DNA of 64,000 nucleotides from Carposina sasakii (taxonomy: Eukaryota > Arthropoda > Insecta > Lepidoptera > Carposinidae), in the NCBI GenBank assembly GCA_014607495.2, contig CP053159.1, positions 9,679,501 through 9,743,500 on the forward strand, in the 5' to 3' direction. Both the position numbers and the translations under genes were made by a program. Shown here one piece after another: positions 22,415-35,600 of the stretch. Numbering within the stretch: position 1 is the first letter of the stretch; each line of letters opens with the position of its first letter. The notes beneath the pieces were generated by a model. That model searched no databases. It was not told the origin of the DNA and saw only the letters and a list, made by a program, of their open reading frames with translations.

Positions 22415-22886
22415 ACGAATAATGAATATACTCGGAACGACACTTTATTCTTCGATAGTACGCAACGAGAATCAGCTTCTGACCGGAACCAATCGAAACA
22501 TAAAAATGGAGTTCGATTTGAAAATTATTATATGTATAGCGAGCTTTTCAGTACCCAGTTATTTATTATTGAAATTAAAATTTCAAATCATACCTAGGTA
22601 TTCATGGATATAATAAACATCTATATTACATAAACTTTTACTCGTAGCTATAACTTTAGTATTGATTAAATGTAAGAGCAGCGGCTAGCTAGGTAGAGTT
22701 TCGGCGACAATCACGGCGCATGTCTGAAATTCAGCAGGGTAGAGACATGCATGGCAGAGATAAAAGGGCTGTGAAAACTGCTTTAGATTTTATATTCCAC
22801 AAATTCAACAAAGTTCACATAAAGTTTGCTTGGATAAGTGATTTCTACATTTTGTAGTTGTATTTAGAAGTTAAACAAGTGAAACC
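22415..22886 (+). promoter_or_regulatory. Formin 5' flank and UTR
   Basis: Unique sequence between the 41-bp repeat and the formin ATG. No clear TATA box. The start codon context GAAACCATGG is strong. The transcription start is not determinable from the sequence. Confidence 0.4.
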
Positions 22887-23676
22887 ATGGGTAACATACA
22901 GGGTAACGACAAACAACCTAAAACAGGAAAGTCGCCAGCGAGAGGTACCAAACATTTTATCAAGAACCTAAATAGAAAATCACCTGCCAGAGATAGCAAG
23001 AAGCGAGGCCGCAAAAAAAGCGACGCAAAACGAGATGCGATCGATAGGGACACTGATAAAACCCCAGATTCAGATATCTACGATGCGACGACGGCATCCG
23101 ATAACGATACGGCCGAGTGCCTGCGGAGAGCGGAGGGCGCGGAGTCGGGGAGCGTGCAGTCAGAGGTAACGGGCACCAGGTGCGAGTCGAGCGAGGAGGC
23201 GCGGTCAGCGACCCGCGAGCACTCGCCCGCCGCCGCCGACGGGTCCACCTCCGACTCAGTGTTCACGGACCCGCTCACGCCGCTCGCCGTCGAGCTCAAC
23301 CAGTGCTACTACTCCGCAGAGAGCAGCGCGCACGACGACCCGCCGCGAACCCTCACGCCAGAGGGCCTGGGAACACTAGCACTCTCGCACGCATCCCTGG
23401 AAAACATGCCGCACGACGATGCCTCCGTGCTGTCAAACGATGACAACAAAGAAGAAAAAAGCAGTGACAGTGACAAGGCCGAGAATGAAAAGGTTATGGG
23501 AGCGTTATTTTCGAGGCTGCGGCGGGAACCTCAGGATAGGAACACGCATGAATGTGCCCATGACTTCCTGGATAACAGGCTTAAAGCGTGCCCCGGACAC
23601 ACATCTTTCACCCTGTCCAAGCACAGAAAGGTTGAAGTACCACCGATTCAGGAACCCTCCCTTCTGCTTGACGACG
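22887..23676 (+). CDS. capu: Formin exon 1 (MGN start, acidic-polar)
   Basis: Starts MGNIQGND and ends phase 1 at GACGACG|GTAAGT. Residues 1-50 are basic ([18 protein letters not shown]); the rest is Ser/Glu/Asp-rich and probably unfolded. The middle (23100-23410) is much richer in GC than its ends. Residues 2-6 fit an N-myristoylation motif (inference from family). Confidence 0.9.
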
Positions 23677-26600
23677 GTAAGTTGTAGTTGAATACTCTAC
23701 ATTATATGTAGAGCAACCTATAGGTACAGTTAATTTAGTTCTGCCTTAGAATAAAGATCTGAGCGAAGCGGAGCGAAGACCTATCATTAATCTAAGAGTT
23801 CTGCTATGCTTAGATGCAAAAATGTTTATACATTTATATAGCAATAACATTAATTAAACATTTTTTTTAGAAAACCTGTAAGTTTACAACTAATAATAGA
23901 TTATCAATCACACGTTACATTGTTACTAAATAATGAAAACTTACCTATGTAGAGTTTTCATTGTAACAAATTGAGCAATGTACGTCACAAAAACACTTTA
24001 CGGAGATTTTCGTTATCGTTATCGTCGTTTGTAACTATAGATTCAATAGAGCTAACATTGATTTGTGTATGTACCGAAGGTCGGCGATATGGTGAAGTTA
24101 TTGCTGTGAAACTTGCTGATGGATTGCTCTTGTTTTGTTACATATCCGTCGCTATTTCGAACACAATGGGCTATCATTGGGTAGAAACCTGTTTGTTGCC
24201 GGTTCGTATACGCGTGCATTCACGAGGTACTTCTCAAAGATGCACTGCATACGGTGTGTATCTTAATTCAACTAACCCTCTTCCACATATTATTAATCGT
24301 TGACTCAATCTTCAATCACACTCAATTGTTGAAAATAACTGTTATGTCAAAGAGAACAAAGTACTTTGTACCATCTCTCAGCGAGAAGTTGCCACTCAGA
24401 ACAGATGTAAAACTATCTCTACATTGCTGTGGTCACTTGTGGTTCCACTACCACAACCACAAAACTCAAGCAATTTCCCAAACATACAAAAATTTTAGAT
24501 GTTAATAAGTAATTTCACAAGTAAATACATTTAGGTAACTAAATAAGTAATTATATGAACGGTTAGATTTTTGTCAAAACAACAGAGTACCTATAGATAG
24601 GTAAGGTAGGTTGTGATTCGTAAGTGTAGTTACGAACATCTCGTGTGCCACTTATGTACAGCTCTACGTACTCGATAAAGAGCTGTTGTATGATTTGAGA
24701 GAAATTGTTATTAAATAAATGATTCTGTAAGTAAGTTACATGCTTTCTTTGAATGTAGGCTGTACAACTGACGGTTGTTCATATCATTATGTAATATGTA
24801 TACTCTTACTTGGCGGTGGTGATAGCCCAGTGGTTAAGACGTGCACCTTCCAAGCGGGAGGCGTAAGTTCGATCCCACGGGCCTGTACCAATGAATTTAT
24901 TTCATGTACAGATTTTAATGTTGCAAAATTGTCACTTAGCTCGTGCCTCGGAAAGCACGTAAAACCGTTGGTCCTGCGCCTGATCTCTCTCCGGTCGTGT
25001 CGGCTTTCCGTCCCATCGGACTATGAGAGTAACGGAATAGAGAGTGCATCTGTGTTTGCGCACACACTTGTGCACTATAATATCTCCTGCGTACCTGGCC
25101 AATCTCCGTAGAGATTGGTCGCCTTGGCCGAAATACGGTCGGAGATCATCCTCATAGTCGTACTTACATTATAATATTCCTGTGTTGATGTGGGATGGCT
25201 TTACTAGAAAAGGTACTTACATCAGCTGCATTATTTTTCCGTGCATGTCGTAAAGTCGAGTGTCGACTAAGGCGTTCGTGCATTCTGCAATCGATAGATA
25301 AGCTAGAAAGTCACAGACGACATCTGTCCTCTATATGCTAAACGTAGCTGTGCAATATCCTTTATGATCCTGCAGTTCTGGCTACTATTTTTGGGAACCA
25401 GCCGTGAGTATATGTACCTATGTATGTATTATAATACTTAAATTAGGGGATTTACAACAGCCCCTAGCCTGTGTTCCCGAAATAGGAAGGAAATCCACAG
25501 CTACGTTTACCTGGGACTGGGACATATGTAAATGACCAGTGACAAGTTACTAGTTTAGAATAGGTAGATAATGTAGACAATTTAGTATACTAATACAACT
25601 ATAATTTTAGTACACTTTTTTAACACGATAACGTGCTTCTCGCCTCACACCAGACACTTTTATTACAGGGTTCCCTGATAAAGTAAATTTAAGGTCTACG
25701 CGTTCTCTGCTAGTTTGAGCAGTCGCTTGAAAGATAATAATATAAAATATCTACCTAACGTTAAAATAGTTTAGGCAGTCAGTTAATTGGAAAATTAAAC
25801 TTAGAGTGCTTGCGAGTTGTAAACGCTGAAACACAAAACTTACAAAATAAAGTGAATCTGTGATTATTGCGCGATTAAATAAAATTATTAGGTAAGCCAC
25901 ATTAGCCACACTAGAATACATCAGCTACAACTTCTTTCATGTAGGTATGTCGTAAGAGTCGATTAAAGGACGCTAAGAACTAACGCTAACTAAGAGAGAC
26001 GTTAATTAAAGCTAGCAACTAATCAAATCAAATCATTTTATTGCATAATTGTCTGTCACTTATTATCTATGCTAAACGTGGCTGTAGGATTTCCTCCACT
26101 ATCCTACAGTCTTGGCTATGTATGTATCTCTATATACAATTAACAGGCAATATGTCTTCTATGCTGCTCTGGGAGTAAAAAAAAAGGTATAATACTACAG
26201 CTGCTTCTCTTCCCGGGCATATTGTACAAGTCAGTAGAGGGACAAGAGGGATTTGGTGTTTCGTAGGCGATGGGCTGATCTAGACACGCGGTAGCGTGTC
26301 TAGCCAAGTTCAAGCAAAGGACAAAGGAAAAGGAACTGGCTAGCCAGCGTCGAGTGTATCATCATCACACGAACCACTTGGTGCCACTTTTGACCCTTCT
26401 CTAACTTAAAACCTATTTAACGTAAACACATGAAACTACGTATGTTTAATTATATCCATAGGGACATCTAGAAGCCCAAATTTCATAAAGCTCAAACGGT
26501 TATAAAGATATGAAGGTCAAAAAGTCGTAAATTTTCAGCACTGACGACTGACATATAGTACCTAAACCTAACCTACTTCCAGATGAAGGATGAAATTTGG

Positions 26601-29600
26601 AATCCAGCTCGGTAATTGTGTGTAAGCGTAGGAAAAAATCCAAATATAGAAAAAAGTTTAAAAAAATAGGGGGGTCACCATACATATTTTTTTTTATTGT
26701 TGCGTTGGAACCGTTACAAGCAGATATTTGAAAAAACTATCCCAATATATGTATTATTATAATTATTATATTTGCTATATAACAGAAATATAAAAATAAA
26801 GTTAAGTAAAAAAATAAGTGGTGTCCCCATACAAAAAACTTGTAATACGTGCTAAACAACCGGCCAACGCGACGGCGCTTGGGCGGCGCGCGGCACCACA
26901 TAAGTATACACAGAACAGAAGTACATCTACATACATAAAAGCGCTCCCGAGTGACACATAAACATAGGCACCGCTTACGAATACCGATTTAGTTATTTAT
27001 TGTTTTATTACATTTATGTTCATCCTGATTCTTTCTCGATAAATTAAATGATTGTCATACTATATAATCACAAATAGGTTCTTCGTGCCTAAACCAGTAA
27101 CAGTATAAAAGTGAAGTACATACATGAGATTTAATTAATAAATAAATTCCTTAATACATCCCGTTCGCTATACGTTTGCTGCTATCAATGCCGCTGTTAA
27201 GTGTCACGCGTTTAGCGTTGTCTCACTCACTCAGTCTAGATCCTGTGAGAAAACGCTATACTGACGTTATTTGATAGCAGCAAACTTATGTTGTAGCGAC
27301 GCCCCAGCCAATCAGCGTCACGCTCTGACAAAATTATAAGCGGTAGCGATTTGGTTATAATTCACCGGGCCGGATGGTTTATATCTGCATGGTAGTGATT
27401 TTATAGTCCACGGCTCACTAAAATAACAAAAATCAGTGCCCAAGGTTCCTTTCTCTGATTTCTTTTGAAAATAAGAAATAATATTTTAAGGTATACATTT
27501 GTTAGTTCAAACTCTTTGTACCTTAAAAGAAAGTCCAATGTGTATGTATACCAAGGTTAAAACAATAGCGATGTCTTATTGTTACGATATATGTATGTAT
27601 TAACTAATAGAATATAACCGCCTGAGATCGTTATATCGCCCAGACTTGGCTAATTTAAGCATTAAACAGGAAGCGTATTAAAAAGGTAGCAGATAATAAA
27701 TGGGCAATGCGCACTATTATCTCTAACATTCAAGAGAATGTAGACAATAGCATTAAAAAGAAAATCATGCAGCGGAAACGCAAGAAAAAACATTAGATCT
27801 CAATACCTGCCTAGTTTTCTTTACAAAAAGTTATGATATCCCACCAAAAACATAAATGTAAAAAAGGAGAGCCAAGTTCAATACAAAAATTATGCTTGGC
27901 GAAGCTCACATCGCCGCAAAAAGAATGGAGATCTAAATGAGTGCCAAGTTCTATGCAAAATCCAAATATGTATTTATAGGAACAAAATAACATTATGAAC
28001 AAGTATTAAACTCTATTTCTTTGCTTTATTGGATATCTATAACAATTGCTGTTATTTAAAAAAATGTGAGATCTTAAAGTAGGTTAGATTTGACTTGGCC
28101 GGAAATTATCCGGGAAAAAAACATTTTCCCGGGATAAAAAATAGTCTATATGTTAAGTGGTACCTGTCACAATATATTCCTGAAAACTTCATCAAAATCG
28201 GTTCAGCCGTTTCTGAGATTAGCGTGCACAAACGCACGGACAAACTGACAAACAGACAAAAATCCCAAAAATCATTCTTTTGCGTGCTATTGCGCGGATA
28301 AATATTTTTTTCTCATATATAATACATATGTATTTGGATTTTGTATAGAACTTGGCACTTCGGCTGTCCCAAAATAAAACACTGAATATGCCATTTTGTG
28401 AAAATACTGTTTATCCCAATTTTGGATGTTCTGTGTTAATATCTTCCGTTTATGGCGTATTCTGTGTTTTTGGACCTTGGTATCTTTGCCATTTTAACCA
28501 TTTTCAAAAAACGGATTTTTGATTTAGGTAGTAGTTGCACACAGAACATCCAAAATTGGGATAAACAGTATTTTCACAAAAATGGCATATTCAGTGTTTT
28601 ATTTTGGGACAGCCGACTTATTTAGATCTCCATTCTTTTTGCAGCGAAGCCCACAGCTAAGCATAATTTTTGTATTGAACTTAGCTCTCCTTTTTTACAT
28701 TTATGTTTTTGGTGGGATACTACTAACCGAACTTGTACATCTCAACTATACCCTCAAATTTGGTCAGAAGTGGCACCATGTGGTTCTATCGGCCTTTGTG
28801 CTCTGCCTACCCCGTAAGGGATAAAGGCGTGATTATACGTATGTAATTTGAATGAGAGCTTTATATGACGAGTAATACAGAGAAGTATCTATGTGTTACT
28901 CGTACTCCACTTTGAAAGATAGGATTAGAAATTAGGAGATCATAAAGAAGAATGGTTTAAAGAGGACGTTGTGACAAAGATTGAGACGAGGATGTTGAGG
29001 TGTTTTGGGCATGTGGAGAGGATGAATGAAATATAACGGAAGATACGCATGGAAAAGTTGGAATGGCAAGACCTCGCCGGATTATCCAGTCAGTACCGTT
29101 GCTAATGGAGATCCGTGATGTCTACCTACCCCTCCGGGAAAGAGGCGTGACGTTAATATTCTTCGAGTCACCAAATGCCTCTGTTACTGTTACAGGAAGG
29201 GAGCGGCGTCATACCAGCCTCAGCGACGCTTCCTTCACTGACTCCAACGTGCTCCGCAAGGTGGCCTCCTTGACCCTCGACCAGCTCACGGAACCCAGGG
29301 TGGTGCGACCCAAGTTTGTGCCAGAGAAACTCGACTTTCAACTCTACGAGAAGTTTGAAGGTATGTAGCTTTTTTTAAAAATAATTGGTGTTGACGGTGT
29401 GTGTAGAACAGAATACGGCCAGCGAAGTAATTTAGATGGAACTATTGAGAAGTGACCACCGTAGAAATCGGAATGAATGTTATGTATTGCTTCACATTAT
29501 TATTTATTCTTGGTAACCATGGAACAAAATAATAAGTATCTCCTTGATTAGGCTTTCGAATCGTAAATACCTAAATTATCTCTATGTATACTGCATAATA

Positions 29601-32600
29601 TCGACCGTCATAGATTTGTTTGCATAGATATTTTTGATAAATATCAAATTGATGATGGACAAATCATCCTCATCATCATCCTGTTGCCAGGGCACGCCAC
29701 AAGACTGCCATGGGAGGTATTTGCCCATAGTCACCACGCTCTGGACAGTTTGTATTTTGGACTATGTTGTTAACACGGGAGGCGCTGCTGCCCACCTCCC
29801 GGAAACCCTATACCACGGGCAGACATAGGATGATACCCCGAATTCTACTCTGCTGGCACCATGCGGATGGACAAATACGTTAATCATATTATGAGTAGGT
29901 TTCTACTCAAATAATTTTTTTATATTATATTATTACCTACTTACTTACCCGATCGGTGTAAGTATATGTAACTCGCGTACCTACGTGGGTAGGTACTTTC
30001 CCAATTTAAAACAAACAACAAACAAAATTAATCTCTATTAGAGCTTGAATGAGCATCACGATAAACGCTACTTTTATCTTATCTCTTAATTTTTACTTAT
30101 CATATCTGTGTTTTTACTAAGTGTTTTAATTTCTCAATAAATTTCTTATCTCGCCGTAAAGCGATTACACCTCAAGATTGTCAGTGTCTACGTGACTGCA
30201 GAGGGTGCTGCCTCATCATGCAGTTATCCACAAACCGAGTTAATTTTAATACCACATCAGTGTCCCAATTTAATTATGTGAAGTTACTAAGAAAATGCCC
30301 CACACAGGCGGGGATTTTGGATTTAGTTACTGTGCTCGGTTTGCACTCGGATTTTTCTTACGCCTCTCAAATTGGCGCCAAAAAGTTTGATTACAACCAC
30401 ATTTTGAGAATCAAAGCAAGGTTAATCAGAAATAAACGGCAGTTGGTGTGTATTCCTGTTAAAATCATGAAATGGGAAATTGACAAGACGATGGATTGGT
30501 ATAATATTATTGTGCTGCGCTTACTAACCGGCTCCGGCCCTATAGAAATCTCATACGATTTCAAGTGGAATGAAGTAAAAATTTGTTACAACTTGTCAGA
30601 GATGACTTTCGTAATTAATATGAGCAGCTTGCCGGTAATAGTGATATTTCAATGTAAGTAGTCCACAAAGCCATACATAAACTGGGTGTACTCAAGCAAC
30701 TAATAGGTAGTAGTGGTAAATACCAAAGTAGGTTTGCAGGAGCACGAATAAGAATCTAGTTCTGTCACTTACTATAGATACCACCCACAAGAGATTTCCA
30801 AAGTTTATAGAGTAGGTACGTTCACAAACTATAGTGGCTGTAACAAAGCTGTAACAAAGGTAGGTTATCTATAGCAGGCTATTTTCATAGCAATTCGCTT
30901 AGTAAGAACCCCTTTTGCTACATGCTGTATAAGTGATGAGTACGTTTTACCGTTTCACAAATAGTTCCTTTCAACTTTAAACGATGTCGCTAATAGCTCT
31001 CTCTGTGTGTACGAGTATGTGTATTCTAATATAATTTTAATTAATTTTATCCATTTTATTCAGCATCTAACTAGGTCAATGAATGAAATACACAGCCTAT
31101 TAGATTTTTTCACAATTGTTCACTCGCATGAACCCAAAAGTCGTAAATTGCGCCAAGCAAGAGTTAATAAATGCGACAGGCTTATGAAGAATCTTAGAGG
31201 TGTAAGTGAGACAAAACCATAGAATACGTGAAATAGTAAATAGAACCTATCTATAGTGTTTTGGTTTTTTTTACTCGGTGGTCTTAACTGTCAGCTGGCT
31301 GTCAAGTGTCCATTTGACTGTCACTTGTTTATTTTGCAAAACTTATTTTCGTTGTTTTTTGTTTATTTTGTACGTGTCTTTTATTGCAATTTATTTATTT
31401 ACTTTAAATTACGCACGAGTGTCGTAGGTATCGTTCATAGTGTTCATTATGTTTTTTTCCAATATTTCAGGGCAAATGCTTCTTAACTGGTTTGTCTCTC
31501 CGGTGGCCGACAACAATCAGTTCAAGACTGTCTTAAATGCACAAGATCTGAGAAACATCGGGATACAGTATTGTACGAATTTACTGGCTGCTGGCGTCCT
31601 TCGACAAATTCCTGACAAAGATGCTCCTATTGAAAATACATTTAAGGTAGGTCCACATAGGTTGTATTCTTTCTATTGAACTACGACGTACTTTCTATAC
31701 TCTAATTTGCCAGGCACATTGTATACTACTAAGCAGCAGTAATATAAAAGAAATACCTAATTGGTTATAGAAAAAGAAACTGCTAAATGACTTGCTTCAT
31801 TATCTACCAAATTAAACAACCAGTGTTCTGGAACAGAGGGGTATGCACAAACCTCTCGATAGTCTGTAACGCTATCGTACAACATTCAAATCACATCGAT
31901 TTTGCTAGCGAGTAGCTAGTGTTACTGTGCGTAAAAAGGTTCGTGCTTACCCCACTGGTCTGGAATGATATACTTACCTAGACCCAGAAATATTTTTTTT
32001 GGAAAATTATATTTCATTGATTCATAATTTAACTTGGTGGCACCATGTGGTTCTATCGGCCCTAGGTGCTCTGCCTACCCCGTAAGGGATAAAGGCATGA
32101 TTATATGTATGTATGTATATATACATAACAAGGCAATGAGCACCATAATACAATACTATGAAGTCGGTTAAAAAGATATTATTAACTAGTTATATCTTCT
32201 TCATTTCTATTCAATCATTCTCAAAACAGTCTTTACAATACACAGGATGATTTTTGGTCGTCAACGTTCCCGAAAACTACGGAATCTCCTCATCATCACG
32301 ATCATTTTTCTCCATGGAAGCATACCTGGGAAGTGTCTGGTTTCCAAAATATTTGGGTCCAAAGTTGAGTAAATAGACTGCGTTTTTCTGCATAAATGCA
32401 CATAGACGCGCGTAGCAGGATTTTTTCACGAAAAATAATTAATATCTGTCTATAAAAAACTAACATAAACACTAGACACTATAAATTTCTCACAATCATG
32501 GAATTAAAAAAAAAAAATCAATTTTTTTTTTCCCAGCATTTTTTTTGGCATAAACTTACTTTATTTCATGTATAGAATACGTACCCTTCGTTAAAGGTGG

Positions 32601-35600
32601 CCACAAAAAAACACCCTGTATATTTTTAAATTTACATCTTTTCCCAGCATTTTTTGGCATAAACTTACTTTATTTGATGTATAGAGTACATACCCTTCGT
32701 TAAGAGTGGCAACGAAAAAACATCCTGTATAATTTCTTAAAAACATATCGGATTGTTTTATGTTTTGTGCACTTTGATGTTTAAAATATAAATATATATT
32801 CTTTTCAGCCAAGTTTGATGTACTATTGGGCACATATGGAAACTCCGGCATCACAACCAGTCACACCAGGAAGACTGCACACAACTTCCTGGCCACCTGA
32901 CAAAAATCTGTCCACTGAAACTATAGAAAACAATAAATTCCTTGCACAAAACAACAATGAAGAAATCAGAGATGTTAATGAAGCCAAACTAATTATTTCA
33001 GACTTAAAAAGAAAACTCCACGAATTAGAATTGCAATTTGAAAAGTTTAAGATTGAAGCTATCAATGATGATTTAGAAAAAGGCTATTCATCTCTAAAAT
33101 CAAATATTGTATCAAGCAAAAATAATGTAGCATTATTTAGTAAAGAGGTACAAACTTCCAATGTTGCCAGTGAACCAAGCAGTTTAGAAAATTTACCTGT
33201 GATAAATATACCTGAATATGATCTTGTAAGAACAAATGTAAATATTATGAATAATGATGTAGTTATAAGTAGTTTAGATAAAAGTGACATTGAGAAGAGA
33301 TCTGAAAAAATTGAGAATTACTGTAAATTAAATAAAAGCAGAGATAGTAATAGATGTAATGAAAACGATACCATTGCCCCAAATAAGAATGCTGAAGATA
33401 AAATACTTTCTGAAGAGAATAGTAGACCAATGCACTCAATAGAAAAATGTGTTATACAAGATGACAGTTCTATAATGAAATATGAGAGTTCATCAGAAGC
33501 ATCTTTTGTAAGCAGTATAGATTTTGATAGTAATCAAAATGAATGTTCCTTGGTAGATAGGAGACAAGATAAAGTAGAACCAATTAACTTTGTCACTCAA
33601 GTTGTATATTCAAATTTAACAAGACAAGAGTCTGAAGTACCCAAATTAAAAGTAGATAGTTTAACAGATGCAAAATCTACTATTACAACATTAGATTTAA
33701 TAGAAACTTGTAGTTCTGCAACTTCTACTATGGTTTCAACATCAAAATCATCCACTCAAACTTCAAAAGTAAGAAATGATAGTACTTCTCAGACTTTAGA
33801 TAAAACTATGGATATCTATACTACAACTAATGAAGATGTTATTCAGTCGCCTCCAAGTCTGCCAGGGTTGGGCCCACCTCCTCCACCCATGTCAGGGTTA
33901 GGCCCACCTGTAGAATCAGCATCAGAATGTGATCTTACCTCAAATGACCCACCACCATATATATCCGAGGCCACATCAAATCTACCTCCACCACCCCCAC
34001 CTATGCCAGAAACTTTTGGTGATGGCCCAAGACCAATATCAGAAAGGTTTCCTCCTCCACCACCTCCAATGCCAGGAACATATATGGGTTCATTAGCACC
34101 ACCGCCTGCCCCACCGATGCCAGGATTAGGACCACCGCCTCCCCCTATGCCAGGAATGGGACCACCGCCTCCCCCTATGCCAATAATGGGACCACCACCT
34201 CCCCCTATGCCAGGAATGGGACCACCGCCTCCCCCTATGCCAATAATGGGACCACCACCTCCCCCTATGCCAGGAATGGGACCACCACCTCCTGCTATGC
34301 CAGGAATGGGACCACGGCCTCCCCCTATGCCAGGAATGGGACCACCGCCTCCCCCTATGCCAGGAATGGGACCACCGCCTCCCCCTATGCCAGGAATGGG
34401 ACCACCGCCTCCCCCTATGCCAGGAATGGGACCACCGCCTCCCCCTATGCCAGGAATGGGACCACCGCCTCCCCCTATGCCTGGAATGGGACCACCGCCG
34501 CCTCCAATGGCTGGAATGCCACCACCCGCACCTTCCATGCCTGGCGCTTCATCCACAATGATGCCGGGTGCTCCTAATGCCCTGGAGTCTCCGACGCCGA
34601 GCGGGCCTATTCCTTTCCCAGCGCCCCCTGTTGGCGGATGGAACGTTAATCGATCTAGTAAGTTACAGCTTCTTAGATTCTCAGTCTTATTTCACAAAAT
34701 TAAACTAATTATTATTGATAAGATTTTAAAGTCGGTTGAAACAAATTCATTATGCCTTCTGTCTATGATACAGATAATAATGTGATCTTAATAAGTGGTA
34801 TTAAAGCTGTACCGACTTTATAGTATTTAATGAAATATCATCTTCCAGCTTTAAGGAAAACCCCAGTAATGCCTGCAGCGCCGATGAAGCCGCTCTATTG
34901 GACGCGTATAATAGCCGCGCCCGTCGCGCCGATCTACCACAGTGAAGAAAACAACGCCTCCAAACCGCTATGGTTGGAAATCAACGAGACCAGCCTAGAC
35001 AACATCGACGAATTTACCGACCTTTTCTCTCGTCAAGTCGTCAAAGCTCCGGTCAAGAAAAAGGTCGAGGTTAAAACTAAGATTCAACCGGTTAAGGTTC
35101 TCGACACGAAGCGGTCGCAAAACGTGGGAATTCTGGCGAGGAGCTTGCACGCTGAGTTCTCGGACATTGAGCATGCTATCTACAATTTTGACACGTCCAT
35201 TGTTAGTTTGGAGGCTTTGCAGCAGATTTATGAGTTGGTAAGTGGTTGAATTCTGTGAAGTCTGTAAACGCAGCGTGGGAAGAACTAGCCAGGGTCGCGG
35301 GTTTCGGTTGGATGCAGGTCGCTTCCGACCGGTCGGAATGGAGATTGTTGGAGGAGGCCTATGTTCAGCGGTGGACTTCTCAAGGCTGAAAATGATGAAG
35401 CGTGTGAATAATGTGGTTAATTCTAACCGTCACATTGTTATTGTCAGTCCCTCTCCATTCAGGTACAACATATTTTAAGTTTATGTTTAAGTGTGATGGT
35501 CAGAATTGACCACAATATAAATATCTAATTATGATTTCCAGTTTTAGCTATATGTTTAAATTTTCGTCACCTTTTTTATTATTGTTAACCATAAGATTAG

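Larger units (their letters stand above)
27811..28725. repeat. Inverted duplication with one arm interrupted
   Basis: The minus strand of 27835-27975 and the plus strand of 28330-28720 share AGAACTTGGCACT...ATTTAGATCTCCATTC, AGCATAATTTTTGTATTGAA and CATTTATGTTTTTGGTGGGA. The right arm is split by the 255-bp element at 28361-28615, so the left arm is its empty site. The centre contains a Helitron fragment. Confidence 0.75.
23677..29195 (+). other. Formin intron 1, 5.5 kb, repeat-rich
   Basis: GT at 23677 and AG at 29194-29195. Holds two tRNA-type SINEs, a fragment at 26047-26125 (reverse of the 21316 family), an inverted-repeat pair GTTTGCTGCTATCA at 27172-27290, the inverted duplication at 27811-28725 and a LINE fragment next to exon 2. 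No further coding exon recognised. Confidence 0.7.

Noticed and set aside
24740..25111. 123-codon frame
   Set aside because: Falls inside a tRNA-headed SINE that also occurs at 17010 and 50389.
33843..34556. 237-codon glycine-rich frame on the minus strand
   Set aside because: Exact antisense shadow of the formin FH1 proline repeats; the 30-bp repeat keeps several frames open.
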